Shown here one piece after another: positions 26,480-38,737 of a stretch of DNA of 64,000 nucleotides. The notes under the pieces were generated by a model that had not been told where the DNA came from, searched no databases, and saw only the letters and a list, made by a program, of their open reading frames with translations. How positions within the stretch are numbered: the first letter of the stretch is position 1; the number at the start of each line of letters is the position of its first letter. The translations under genes and the position numbers were made by a program. This DNA is from Sphagnum magellanicum (lineage: Eukaryota; Streptophyta; Sphagnopsida; Sphagnales; Sphagnaceae): positions 9,300,001 to 9,364,000 of the forward strand of contig CM038920.1 in the NCBI GenBank assembly GCA_021904315.1, in the 5' to 3' direction.

Positions 26480-26830
26480 GTTAGATCATAAGCTCAAAAA
26501 AAATTATGGTTAGTCAGATTTTGATGGTTCAAACTCAGATTTCTTTTATAATTTTCTTTAGAGGTGGGTTGGGTCAAAAAGGCTATGATTGGTTGGACTT
26601 CTTTTACATAATTTTTCTAAGTTTTTTTAATAATTTTTTTTTTGAAGGTGGGTGCAAAGATCATTACTCCATGAAAAAGTTGTGAATAGTCAGAAATTTT
26701 AACATAATTATTTCTCAATTTGTTAGTATAGTATTTGAAATAAAAGGTGGCACAAAATTCATTAGCTCATGGGTCAAAAAAACTATGTTTGGTCGGATTT
26801 TTTTTTAAACATTTTTTTTTTCTGTTTTAT
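26480..26830. repeat. Degenerate tandem repeat, unit about 110-130 bp
   Basis: Three to four loose copies share GGTGGGT or GGTGGCACAAA, then TTAGCTCATGGGTCAAAAAAACTATG-like and TTGGTCGGATTTT words. Boundaries are uncertain because of the many T-runs. Confidence 0.45.
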
Positions 26831-27864
26831 GATCCATAGTGATCTTACTTTCTGAAATGAAGATAATTTTTACAAAGTGAAGAAAGTGGAGAAAAGATAA
26901 ATGAAACTTTATCCTTCTCGTACCCTCCGGGTATCACGGCATTTTTTTTTCAAAAATAAAGAAATTAATGCAGACATTTCAAAAACGAAAATGCCTGACT
27001 CCAAAACGGAAAACTCCCTTCCAGAAAGTGCCTCAAGGGCCAAAATGGAAGGAGTTATTTCGCTTGGTAGTGGGCCCTCCCAATATACACTGGTAAATTC
27101 CTACCAAGTTTTTGCTTAAGTAGTTTCACCATGTTAGAATAAAAAAAACCAAATATTATTTTTCTTAAACACAAAAAATGAAATGCACATCCTTCCCAAG
27201 TCGTTAAATGTAATCCTTTTATCATCTGCCAATCAGTGGTATTATTATTATTATTATTATTTGGTTGCCCAATTTTTTCATGTGACTAAAGGGGCAATCA
27301 TTCATTAGAAGATTTAGCCAAATTTGGGTATCAACAAGATATGAAAGTAAAAGCAAATTAAGCATCTTATATAATTTTGGCTATCTAGTGGAACTTAATA
27401 TAGAGATCCGAGGATGGCTATCCATGTTTTTTCAAAATCCAACGATCCAAACCCCCCAAAATCATCTTTTTTTTCACATTTAAAAAAAATTAAGTTTGAC
27501 AACTTGCAAAATTTTGCTGAATCCCAATATTTACATCTAAAATTGCAACATAAATATGACTGACTTTTTAAAGTCCTTATGGAGAAGATCACGAGCAGCA
27601 TTTTATTTTTTGGCAAAAGTTTGAATCTTGGTGACCCCAACAAAAAAACCCAGTGTGACTCATATAAACCCTTATTTTCCAATCAACTGGACCAAAGTCT
27701 GCACATTATAAGGGTGAAAAAATTTAAAATCGCCAGATTTAGACAAAGGAGTCTAGCATTTCGCCAAAATATAACAGGATTCTTAAACTTTTCTACTCCT
27801 GTCTCTGACTTGTAGTCAAATTTGGCTAAGTCCTCTTGTGGATGGTCTCTAGACCACCTAACTC

Positions 27865-27910
<46 letters not shown>

Positions 27911-28394
27911 CCAATTTTGTGATGTTGCCCAAGTGATGGTCATCCATTAGAATATTTACCCAAATTTGGTGAAAATATGAAACATGTTCCGGACCACCCT
28001 TTCATGTTGTAGGCTCTTGTGGTGAATTTTGGCAATTTTTAAAAAATTGCCCACACTATCTTTTAGAACAGAATATTTCTTTTTCCAAAATCTTTTTTTG
28101 GAAAATGGCAAAAAAAAATACCAGAAAAAAATTCTTTTCACCACTTACCTTACCATTTTTATTTTTAAAAAATTGATTATGACAAAGCTGAATGTTAATA
28201 AAAAGATGGAAAGAGAGATTATGAATTGATAGTTTAGGCATGCCATTTCTTCACTCATTTTATTTAAATTTACTTGTTAAGTTTGCAATTTAATTGGAGG
28301 TTTTACAACAATACTAAAAATTGGATCTTATTAATTTGAGAATCGAGATCTCTTAAAATTGGAAAAAATCAAATAAATACACCGCAAATCATTG
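26831..28394. other. Intergenic with an ATT microsatellite, T tract and a direct pair
   Basis: An (ATT)n run lies at about 27239-27262, and a 44 base T tract runs 27867-27910. The segments after them, about 27263-27340 and 27911-27980, are diverged direct copies (GTTGCCCAA, CATTAGAA.ATTTA.CCAAATTTGG). This suggests a duplicated A/T-tailed insertion. No gene was seen. Confidence 0.45.
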
Positions 28395-28425
28395 CACGTG
28401 TTATTATCGATTGTTCTGGTGTCTC
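28395..28425 (+). promoter_or_regulatory. G-box and TGTCTC motif upstream of YUCCA
   Basis: CACGTG at 28395-28400 (a G-box, bound by bHLH/bZIP factors) lies close to TGTCTC at 28420-28425 (the core of canonical auxin response elements), about 500 bases before the YUCCA start. Both are short motifs that also occur by chance. Their closeness at the edge of the GC-rich leader is suggestive only. Confidence 0.3.
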
Positions 28426-28898
28426 CTTGAGGTAGGTACTCTTTGTAAGTGTTTTCGTAGATGGGGTAAGTGGTCCTCAGCTCGTAGGTCGGCTTTGGGT
28501 TTCCCCAGTTCCACTTGTGATACCGATCAAGGGAAAGGGGTAGAAACGCCAGTTCCTCGTAGCCTCGCGTCGTTGCGGCGGCTGCTTCGCGTGCTGCGCC
28601 GTCTCGGGCCGTTGCGTCGTCGATTGCAGCAGCCGCACAGATGTTTTGTCACGATGATTTCATATCCCGGCAAGCTCTAATTCTTGATCGATTGAAATCG
28701 CCTTCAAATTTGAGCTCGAAATCATACTTGGAGCTATCTAATTCCATGATCAGAATCGTTCGAAATCACAGTTTGTACCATCTTCCTTGTGGTTCCATCT
28801 TCTCTCCTGAACTTCTTCTTCTCCTTCTCCTTCTCCATGTGCCTCAGTGCCTCCAGCTTGTGATCTCGAGCACTTATTCATCTCGGATCGATTCATTT

Positions 28899-30765
28899 AT
28901 GGCTGAAGAATTCTCACCGACCGTTGCGGAAAATTTTGTCCAAAACGTAAGTTCTTTGCTGCATGCAAATCAAGCGAGCAGAATTGTCGTCGATGGTGTG
29001 TTGATTGTAGGAGCTGGGCCTTCGGGTCTAGCGACTGCGGCATGCTTGGCAACCAGGAATGTACCTTACACGATCATAGAGCGCAGCGATCGAGTGGGGT
29101 CTCTTTGGAGAACCAGGACTTATGATCGCTTGCATCTGTTTCTTCCCAAGCAATTCTGTCAGCTGCCCATGTTGCCAATGCCTGAATCCTACCCATTTTA
29201 CCCTTGTCGTGACCAATTCGTCTCATACCTTGATGAATATGCCGATCGGTTCCAGATCAAGCCTGTGTTCAACACTGCTGTGATCACAGCTGAGTTCGTG
29301 GATGGGATTGGTATGTGGGCTGTGTCCTGCAGGCTGGTTTCACAAGAAGATTCGCGACAACAAGATAGTATGTCAGCTCCTGATGCATGCAACAATCATG
29401 ATCTTCTTGCAGATCATGTCGACGTTCTGTACTTGGCAGAAAGGCTTGTGATAGCAACAGGGGAGAATGCAGAATCATTCGTGCCCAAGTTGCCAGGACG
29501 GGAAATGTACGATGGGAAGATCATTCATGCCAGCCAGTATCGCGATGGAAAAGATTACACCAACAAGAAAGTCCTGGTTGTGGGTTGTGGAAACACTGGG
29601 ATGGAGATTGCACTCGATCTGAATGACTTCAATGCCAAGACATCTCTTTGCATCCGGAATGAGGTACCTACTCTGCGACTAGATGAACATGCTCTTGAAA
29701 TTGGAGACAAATACAAAGGAGTTCAAATCAGTTTGGTAGGCCAAAAGAACCATCATCACCTTGTAGCATGATCTTACCAAAGGTACAGTTGCTTTAAATC
29801 CAAATCCTAACTCTTGATGTGTCTCCTGGCTGCGCAGTTCCATGTGATTCCAAGGGACTTGCTACCAGGCCTGGACATATCAGTCTTTGAAATGTATGTG
29901 TGGCTCAATAGATTCCTCCCTCTTTGGCTCATTGACAAGTGGTTGCTTTTCCTTTCCTGGATGACACTTGGCAACACAGAGAAGTATGGAATGAGGAGGC
30001 CACAGCACGGTGGACCTTTGGAAGTCCAGCTAAAGTACGGGAAGTCGATTGTTCTGGATCCTGGAACAGTCACCAAAATCAAGAGTGGACACATCAAGGT
30101 ACTCCTCTTGCATCCAGCTTCCAAAACCCCATGAGCTTGCGTACATGATCAATTGCTGCATATAGCAGATTCTCCTACTATTGTTTCACCAGCACAACAC
30201 AATTCTTCAATTGTTGAATGTCCTGACCTTTGGCTGCGGTATATACTGCAGGTTGTTCCTGGGATTGAGGAATTCACTCAAACTGGAGTTCAGTTCACCA
30301 ACGGGACACATGAGGTCTTCGATGCTGTCATAATGGCCACAGGATACAGGAGCATTACTCCCTCACACATCAAGGTCACACTAAGATTTTGCCAATTTGC
30401 AATGCTGCACTTTTACATACTGTTGTACACAGCTGGGACACCTAGATTAGAGCTCTGGCCATTAGTAGTGGTGATGATGACCACCTGCAGCACAAGGATG
30501 CAGCATGAAGCATATGTTGATGTAATGCATGCTCAGGTACACAACTTATATCATCTCGTTTCCATGCTTTGGGTGTTGTCATTGTATCCTGCAGGGCTCC
30601 AACATGTTCAAGGAGAATGGGTTTCCCAGGTCTCCATTTCCAAATGCATGGAAGGGAGAGAAAGGGCTGTATGCTGTTGGGTTCTCAAAAAAAGGGTTGC
30701 CAGGCTGTGTCCATGATGCAGAGAAAGTGGCAGACCACATTGCCTATGACTACACCACCAAATAA
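28899..30765 (+). CDS. YUC: YUCCA-type flavin monooxygenase (auxin biosynthesis)
   Basis: Exons 28899-29663, 29838-30098, 30252-30374 and 30595-30765, all phase 0 with GT-AG borders, give 439 residues, normal for YUCCA. Visible motifs are the FAD-binding GAGPSG (38-43), ATGEN (186-190), an FMO-like [12 protein letters not shown] (203-214), the NADPH-binding GCGNTG (229-234), exon 2 beginning [11 protein letters not shown], and the C-terminal ATGY (371-374) with [14 protein letters not shown]. The enzyme converts indole-3-pyruvate to indole-3-acetic acid in the cytosol or at the ER. The start at MAEEFSP was chosen because homologues begin close before the FAD motif. The frame stays open upstream to an ATG at 28641, which would add 86 residues with a leucine-rich run. 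The gene looks intact. Confidence 0.95.
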
Positions 30766-31942
30766 ATCAATAGTCCTCCATAAAATCCAGAATTCCAGCT
30801 TCATATTTGTGCAGAGTTACAATGTTCAGACTACTGCAACAAAGATGCAGAGCTTCACAAGCTTCATGATTTCTCACAAGCTCCAGAATGCAGTGACTTG
30901 CAAGTCTTGCATTCTCAGACACTTTTCAAGATGTAAGACAAAGCCTATGGCCTATGAGCAGAAAACAATGTCAGCTGAATTTCCAAAGACATTACACCAT
31001 CCTTGAGCAATATGGAACAATTATCACCAAGGCACCTGCAGGGTTGGCATGCGTCCAGTCTCCAGGATACCTAGACCTAGGAAATTGCTGCCTAATGAAA
31101 CATTCTTCTGAATGGGAGGCATCATTGCTGAATGATTTGATGAGCAGAGAGCAGCAATTTCTTTGCTTGAAACATTCAGATTGAACAGGTAGGCATGCAA
31201 CTCTGCCACTTCCCCAGAGTCATCACGATGCCTGATTAGTGCCAGGTTTGGCCTGCTCACATGGTCAAAGATTTTAGTGTGAGGGAAGACAGCTCTGCTG
31301 TATGGAAGATGCATCTATTAAAAAAATTACAGATTTCTTTATGGATGTTTTCTACTTTTTTTAGGGTTCAGTAGGTTTACAAGCTGGAATTGCTCCAATT
31401 TGTAGCAGAGCATTTTGTGACATTTTGACATTTACATCAACAACAGCATATTCACTGTATTGCTTTTTACCTCGAATCTTTCCAGCCCTCATTCATACAT
31501 CCAGACTTATTCATACCTGAGTCTATTATCTGAACTGCATTGAAGCCCTGTCCAAAATAAGGCACATCATCTACAAATGGCAAAGTGTCACCTACCTGCA
31601 TGAACTCCCAGCACAAACCATTCAGCCAGTTTATTCATTCACGAACCCAATACATATGCACTCACCAAGAAAGAATCAGAAACTTTGAGTGCTCCAACCA
31701 CATACTCATCAATCTGCACCCTCACCTTACTGTAACAATCTCAGCTGAAATTTGCAGTGTAATCTGGAGGACCTCCCCAAGTGCAATTTCCCACTCCATT
31801 CTGGTGCAGGGAGGTTTTGTGTAATTTCCCTGGAGTGGGGGTGTTTTGCTGGGATGGAACAATGGCCATTAATTTGAATGCATCTAAGCTCATCTCAGTC
31901 TCAGCTGTAGAGCTGAGGAGCTTCTCCATTGTTATGACAGGG
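30766..31942. other. 3' flank of YUCCA and intergenic DNA
   Basis: Unique-looking sequence. A minor inverted repeat, CCCACTCCA/TGGAGTGGG, spans about 31790-31840. Frames on both strands have no family motif. Confidence 0.45.
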
Positions 31943-32009
31943 AAGGCCCTGCTGTCAGGGCATTATGCCTTGGACCAAGGGCAGCATAATACCTTGACAG
32001 CAGGGCCTT
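31943..32009. repeat. Near-perfect 67 bp inverted repeat (hairpin)
   Basis: The left arm runs 31943-31973 and the right arm about 31975-32009. Outer arms are AAGGCCCTGCTGTCA and TGACAGCAGGGCCTT (perfect, 15 bp). Then CATTATG pairs with CATAATA, with one or two mismatches, and CCTTGG pairs with CCAAGG around a one-base centre; the right arm has a bulge of three to four bases. The transcript of either strand would form a stem of about 30 bp. It may be a small-RNA precursor, a fold-back element or a strong 3'-end structure. Confidence 0.8.
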
Positions 32010-33253
32010 GCCATATATGTAAACTTAGGCCAAGCAAGATCCTCCTAATTGCCATGTGCCTCTGCCAATATCAACATGTAGCAATACACCCTTCATCTTC
32101 AAGCTGCCACAAAATAAAACACTGCTTATTAGCCCCATTTTCCTTTCTCCCATCTTAAAGGCCCTACAGAAATAGGGTTCGCACTTCCAGTGTTGAAGAC
32201 TATTCCTGGAAAAACACTTCTGAAGTAATTAAACAGAAGTGTCAATAATCATCAGGGGTACATTTCCAGCATGGTGCCGCATTCTTCCTTCTGAAACATT
32301 CCAGAGGATTCTTATGTGGAGAAACAAACCTTCAAACCAGAGGTAATAACAGACTTGCTTTTAAGTTGGGATGCGTAACACCAACAAGGTTGCCAGGGAC
32401 CTTCATTGTCTCTCCCTCCTGCCTCAGCTGCCATCGACAAGCTATAGATCTTTTGCCACTGTCAAATTGCTACCTCAAGTTTCTCCTTGTCGTCATCCTT
32501 GAGAGCCACAGCCGCATTGTACATGGCAGGTATTCTGTCATCACGATCAAGCTTGGCAGCATGCGTCCAATCCCCCCTTGCCCTCACATGTCTGCATGCA
32601 GGTACCTGCAAAGTTTCAACTTATGAGCTCAACACGAGATTGTTGCTTCTCTCCAAAGCCAAAATCACCTAGCCTTTTGATCCCAGTAATACCTGAAAAA
32701 CAGCAGAGCAAGCTTTTGAACACACATGATCCATAATCCTTCCAACAGCCCAAAGCTCCTCAGTTTCCTTGCCAACGAGACCTTCATCAGAAAGTTCCCA
32801 ATAAATCCTTCGTGATCTTCCAAAATTTTGCACTGTCAAGCTCATTAAACCCTAAACCCGAAAGCTCTCCTCCAGCTTCATGATTGCTGCTTTCTACTTC
32901 GTAATTCAGAGTTGCCTGTTGCTTCCTCCAGACTACCACCGTCGATTGTCGACGGCTTTCAGCGACGGGACACAACAGGACTCACGCGGCTCCGTTGAAA
33001 ACAGATCCCGTGTTTGGCGGGTAGGGTTTGCAGTGAGAAATCGCGGATAGGGTTTGCAAACTTCGCGTGAGAAGTCTTATTTTTCGTCTTCATTGCGTGG
33101 GTCCTTTGAGGACTGGCCGAACACCTCGGAGAGAGAGGAGAGAGAGAGAGAATTCCACTCGCCGTTGCTGTTGTTGTTGCAGGCACCAAGAATTTGACAA
33201 TCAAACAGCGAAAGGTCATCGAAGAGCTTCGAGGGGCGTCGTGTGTTAAGGAG
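32010..33253. other. Intergenic and SufC leader/promoter
   Basis: No gene was recognised. From about 33000 the composition becomes GC-richer and includes a GAGAGAG run (33129-33150) typical of plant leaders. This is presumably the SufC 5' UTR. Confidence 0.45.
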
Positions 33254-35378
33254 ATGGCGTGTAGCGCAGGGACGTGGTTGCAACGAGCTTGCCCGCCAAC
33301 TCTCGTGTCTTCTTCGACCTCTTCTTCTTCTTACCATACCTACTCCTCTGACGCGTCAGGAGCTTCTGCTTCCCCTGTTGGAAGACCTAGTTCCGCTTCT
33401 GGACTTCGAGTTCTGTCGTCGTCGCGGTTGTTCCAAGGACTCGGTGTTGTTCGGCAAGCTGGCTGCGTTAGAGGAGGAAAACGCGGGGTGTTCGCGACTT
33501 TGGCCACTCGGCCTGAAGCTGCAGAAGGAACCGATGGTGCGGCTTCCAACGTGCTGCTGGAAGTGAAGGGACTTACGGCGGTTGTGGCCGATTCTGGCAA
33601 AGAGATACTGCGGGGCGTCGACCTTGTCATTCGCGTGGGGGAGGTGAGAGTTTTCTTCACTTTTGCCTTTGCAGTGCTTTGCAGGTGCGTTGAGAATCAG
33701 GTTTCTAGGGTTTCTCTTTTGCAGCAGCTCTGTGGAAAGAAAGTGAGCTCTTAGGGGAATGGTAATCTGCTTCACTGTTTTTGCCTTCAATGCAGATCAT
33801 GACAAGAACTTAGAGTTTGTGAAATTGAAGAGCAGAAAGTCTAGCTTTGTAGCCACAGGAATGCTGGATAGTTCTCTGTGGGAGCGGTGGATTTAGGAGG
33901 CTTCTTCTTTATGGCTTGTTCAATGTTTGGGCAGTGCAGGTACATGCAATTATGGGAAAGAATGGATCTGGGAAGAGCACACTGTCAAAGGCATGTCTCT
34001 TTGCACAGCAAGAAGTTTCACAGTTTGCTCTGTATGTATGCTTTCTTTTCATTCAAATGCAGCAATTGTCTGAACAGCTATATATGACCATAACGTTGTT
34101 TCACCTCTGCATTCAGACATATGGCTTTCTTGTATCACATGTAATAAGTGTATGCATTTTGGAGGCAGGTACTAGTGGGTCACCCAGACTATGAGGTTAC
34201 AGGTGGAACTGCCATGTTCAAAGGAGAGAATCTATTTGAGAAGGTGCCAGAGGAAAGAAGTCATGCTGGACTGTTTCTCAGTTTCCAGTCACCTATTGAG
34301 GTTCCTGGTGTGAGCAATATGGACTTTTTGCGAATGGCTTGCAATGCACGACGAACAGCTTTAGGCCTTCCTGAACTTGGTCCCCTTGAGGTTGCAACAA
34401 CCATCCCTTTTCTGCCCCTGCATTTAAGGGTAGCCTGCCGTTAGAAGTTATCTTTTGTCATTTTGGCATATTTCTCTACGATGATGGAGTGATGCTAAAG
34501 CAATTATGATGTATTGGCAAACTGATGCAATCCTCAAGGGCTGTGAGGGACTGTGAAATGATGGAAGGCATTTTACTTGTGTGGGGTGGCTACAGTTCTA
34601 TGGCTTCCTCTCCCCAAAGTTGGCAGCTCTTAACATGGACCCGAGCTTTTTGGATCGCAATGTCAATGAGGGTTTCAGTGGTGGAGAGAAAAAGCGGAAT
34701 GAGATTTTACAACTTGCGGTGACACATCTTCACTTGTCATGTCACTTGTTGGATCTATTTGTATTGTTGAAAACTTGAAAGACTTGTAAAGCTCCTTGTC
34801 ATTCTGGATTCTGCTGTCTTAAGGTTTTGATTGTGTAGGTACATAGAGAAAAATAGGCCAAAGGAGTGCAATAGTTAATTTTGGCTGCTGACTGACAGAC
34901 TCTATATGACAGGTTCTGGAGGCAGACCTGGCAATACTGGATGAGATTGACTCAGGTCTGGATGTGGATGCACTACGAGATGTAGCATCTGCAGTGAATG
35001 GGCTGAGGAAACCAGGGAATGCCCTCCTCATGATTACTCATTACCAGCGCCTCTTAGACTACATCAAGCCAACATATGTCCACATCATGGTACCCATCAG
35101 GCCTGATAGCTTTTATTTTTGTTTTTTTCCATCAATCTGCTCTAACGGCATTGCTGCAGAACGAAGCACAATCCTCAAACATAAATTTCTTCGTGTTCTC
35201 TACTTGGGGAATCTTCAACAGTTTATTGATAAGTGTGCAGTGTTACTTTTTTCTGCTCAATTAATAGAGATGCATGGGATTGCAGGAGGCAGGGCAGATT
35301 ATCAAGACAGGAGACACATCACTAGCATCACAGCTTGAAGCAGGAGGCTACAAATCAATCCAAGATCATGCAGCTTGA
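33254..35378 (+). CDS. SUFC: Plastid SufC, ABC-type ATPase of Fe-S cluster assembly (ABCI6/NAP7)
   Basis: Exons 33254-33643, 33940-33990, 34169-34390, 34596-34718, 34913-35089 and 35286-35378 give 351 residues. Residues 1 to about 85 are rich in Ser, Thr, Ala and Arg, as in a chloroplast transit peptide. The ATPase core begins at LEVKGLTAVV, followed by Walker A GKNGSGKST (136-144), the Q-loop in SFQSP (Q187), the signature FSGGE (248-252), Walker B LAILDE (268-273) and the H-switch in THYQR (H305). SufC drives the SufBCD scaffold that builds Fe-S clusters in plastids. Intron 2 (33991-34168) starts with GC instead of GT (AAAG|GCATGT); this is the only junction that keeps the conserved KVLVGHPDYEVTGG reading. 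All catalytic motifs are present. Confidence 0.96.
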
Positions 35379-37234
35379 GTAAATTGCAGTCTCATCTTCT
35401 GGTCTTATGTGACAACAATTTTGATATTCCCTGCAGTGGACACACACATGTATTTATGTAGGCAGACAAGCCTGCTTTCTGGTATCAAACTGTGAGAATT
35501 CTTGGCATACTAAATCAGACCTCAGAAGTAGACCTACATCCTCAAACCCCCATTAGTTCTAACCCCCATTAGTTTTGCAGTTGCACTAGTTTCTATGTAC
35601 TTTAGGCTCAAGCTTTGAGGGGTGGCAGTATTGAGAAACCCGATCAAGGGACCCAGACTCTTAATTTGCTCCCAACAACCTCCATTGGCAGTTCAGGAGT
35701 ATGCTCAGTGTCAAGATATCTGTAACAAATCTCTTTATTTGCCAAAGTTAGTTCTTTTGTACGATGAAAGTGATTTCAGGAAAGGTGCAGTGTCAGCTTC
35801 ATGATGTCTGCTAAGCAATACTGAGCTTGTTGAATGAAACAATGTTTCAACAACCATATAAATGATTCAAGGACAAGCTTGTCAAAAGATTTGGAGCCCA
35901 TTATATGTGTTTCAGTGTATCATTTTTGATCCAACCTAATGTTGATTCATTGTTTTGCATTCCACAGGGTCTTCCAGTTGACAACCTAGCATTCTTGGCA
36001 TACTAAATGCTGATACTAAACCTGAAAGTTGTCCATTTCCAGTTTTCTCAATATGATACTAAGATTCGACAAATTAGATTACATGTTCAGCAGCATGTTA
36101 TTTCACATTGAGGCTTGTGTTTGAAAAATTTGCAGATTTGTCATGATCACAAGGTTGGATCATACCTCTCTGTGTCTCTTTCTTTGTTTAATTCCATGTT
36201 TCTTTCCTCTCCCACAGAATCTCCATCCTCAAAATTCAGACATCATGTTCTTGAGCTAGATTGTAATGTGTTTGGACCTCACTGATGGTCTATCTGCAGT
36301 GCAAGTTTAATCTTTTTCACAACATATTGCTTCACTTTCAGTTGCTATTGCACAGTAACATAGTTCTGAGCTTTTTGCCAACTTGGAAGGTGCAGAGTAT
36401 TGCCATGGTGAAATGTGAAACTGCATTTTAGACAGAGTTCTGGGAACTACTCCTGCCACTTCTTAACAATCACTGTCTGCCATTTCTTGTTCAACACCCA
36501 TGCGGGTGTGACTGCAAGCATGAGTAATGAAGAAGGTATATGATTCCAGCCATGACTTGGAGGTGTAACTAGCTACTTGCTGTTGCTTTTCACTGATTTA
36601 TGAAAAGCATACAGGAAGATGAGGCTTTCTCTTTAAAACTCTTGGAGGTGAGACCACCTGCATCTCCGGCATTGGCTTTTGTTGTCATGTTGTTGTAAAG
36701 CTCAAAATCACCCCAATTTAACCACAATACCACGGTTTGCCTTTCTTGCCATTAAAAGAAACTGTGGGATTCAGAATCTGTGTCTTGCGGTATTGTCTGT
36801 TACACATTGGATCAAAATACCATCCCTTCAAGGATTAAGTGGCATGAAGAATGTGTTTCGAAATTACAAAGATCTCCTTACTGGAACAGCTAATTCTAAT
36901 AAGCAGCTGCTCATTGTGTAATGCCTCCGTTCCTTGTCACAAGTTCAAACCAGCAACACTTTGAACACAGGAAATGTTCCATGAAATTCCCAAAAAACTG
37001 AACTCACAGTTTCAGACCCTTAAAATAGGCAATGTTCCATCAATTTCCCCCAAAATGAACTCACAGTTCAGATCTTCACCCCTGAAAGCTTAGGAATTGT
37101 TAGACCTATGAAGTTCCAAACAAACCACGCTGTGCTCCAAAAATAAAATTGGGATTCTCATTACTGAGACCTACAAACGTCTTCGAGTTTAAAGTAGATA
37201 TAAATATGATCAAATGGACACAGTAGGCGTCAAC
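35379..37234. other. 3' flank of SufC and intergenic DNA
   Basis: Unique-looking sequence with no coding frame of known family and no RNA gene recognised before the tRNA. Confidence 0.45.
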
Positions 37235-37306
37235 ATCAGAGTGGCGCAGCGGAAGCGTGGTGGGCCCATAACCCACAGGTCCGAGGATCGAAACCTCGCT
37301 CTGATA
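37235..37306 (+). tRNA. trnfM-nuclear (iMet): Initiator tRNA-Met (CAT)
   Basis: The 72 base gene folds fully: acceptor ATCAGAG/CTCTGAT with discriminator A, D arm GCGCAGCGGAAGCG, anticodon stem GTGGG/CCCAC with loop CCCATAA (anticodon 37267-37269), and T arm CGAGG/CCTCG with the eukaryotic-initiator loop ATCGAAA. The A-U first pair and the A54 T-loop mark it as a cytosolic initiator, not an elongator. It matches the plant initiator sequence as I recall it, except for a compensated pair in the T stem (G-C in place of C-G). A TTTT terminator for RNA polymerase III follows at 37322-37325. Confidence 0.97.
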
Positions 37307-37402
37307 ACACAGAGTACAAGCTTTTGGTTATCTGATGGCGTTCTTTTATTGTAACCCTATTTTTGTCAGAAACGTTTTTCTTTTCGAAGTGTTAAAAAAT
37401 GA

Positions 37403-37634
37403 TCCTTTTTCAGGTCTATCCCAATGAAAATATCACTTTTTGTACACTTGGAAAACAATGCTCCTTTTTCAAGTCTTATACAAAAGAAATTGCCACTTTT
37501 CACAGGTGTAAAGACTACTCCTTTTTCACATATATCCCAATGAAACTACCAATTTCTTACAACTGGAAAAGAATGCTCCTTTTCCACGTCTATCCCAAAG
37601 AAATTACCACTATTAGCGTTTTGGAGTTGGTAGG
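37403..37634. repeat. Tandem repeat, four copies of 57-59 bp
   Basis: TCCTTTTTC starts units at 37403, 37462, 37519 and 37576. Each unit continues TCTATCCCAATGAAA-like and ends with an ACAACTGGAAAAGAATGC-like stretch. The 57 base spacing is a multiple of three, so an open frame of 82 codons spans it with a repeating peptide pattern. The frame is most likely a by-product. It lies 100 bases after the tRNA gene. Confidence 0.8.
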
Positions 37635-37647
37635 GGTAAATTTTTAG

Positions 37648-38737
37648 AGTCTTGCTAATAATAGTGCTTTTAACAATAGTCTTGAATGCTTTTACAACAT
37701 GCCCAATGGTGTAAGAAGCACTACTTCATGTATGAAGATGAGACTTAGTGCTTTGAGTGGGGTTCCATAGTGCCTAAGCAACAAACCTAGCTTTGAAAAA
37801 AATGATGATTACCTTGGGAAATCCTTGTTGAGACTTGCCAAAAAATGTTAAGGTATTGAGTTCTCAATCATTCGAGGTTTGTTTCCAAGTGCAATGCCCC
37901 AAATTGAAATGACATGATGGCAAGGGGAATTATGGCAACACAAGGGGGCAATGATAAAATAAAGGGGACACTACAACAAAAAGTGTCTTTTTCAACTTGG
38001 GTTTTGTAATTTCTATTTTGACTACATAATCTTTTTTAAGTTTCAAATCCAAAGTTGCTAAATTCAAGTATTTCACCTAATTGAAAATGACATTTTTTTG
38101 TTGTAGTGGGAGCTGCAACAACAAGTGAAAAAGAGCAATGACAATGCAAGGGCAAACCTTTTTATGCTTTGTTCTTTCTCTACAAAATCTTCCCCTCTAT
38201 GAACCTCCCTTTTCTTTTAGGAAATTCTTTGATATGCACTCTTTCTTTATTCAAGTTTATCTCTCTATGAAGTTATTTATGAATATGTCTATCTTTGAAT
38301 CTCCTTTTGTTTCTATGAACCTCACAATTACTAGCCAATATGCTTTTCCCCTATGCTTTCGTTTATTGGTTCTTTGTGTATGGGTTGATATTCTGGTGTC
38401 TTAGGCGTAGAGGAACCACATCAATCCATCCTGAACTTGGTGGTGACAATATTATGGGGGAAGCCCTATGGAAAAATAGTTCAACTCTAGGATGAAAAAA
38501 AAGTTGCACGCCTCCTTTTTTTTTTTTAAAGGTCACATGCTTTAGAACCCCATACATACAAATTTTGATCTCCTTTCTCTCCTCTTACTCCACACTTCAA
38601 AATGTAATACCTCTTTTTTTCTTTTATAAAAAAAACTCCTAAACTTCCACATCTTCCTTGTTATTTTGACGTGATGGGCTAAAGAGAGGAAAAATTGATT
38701 TTGGAAAAGGTGCCTAATAATAGATCCAGTGGAGGCG
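37648..38737. other. Intergenic, nothing recognised
   Basis: AT-rich. A CTATGAA-type word recurs at 38190-38320, and no gene is visible. Confidence 0.4.

Noticed and set aside
33077-33790. Several minus-strand frames over SufC exon 1
   Set aside because: They are shadows of the Ser/Arg-rich transit peptide region; SufC motifs on the plus strand explain the sequence.
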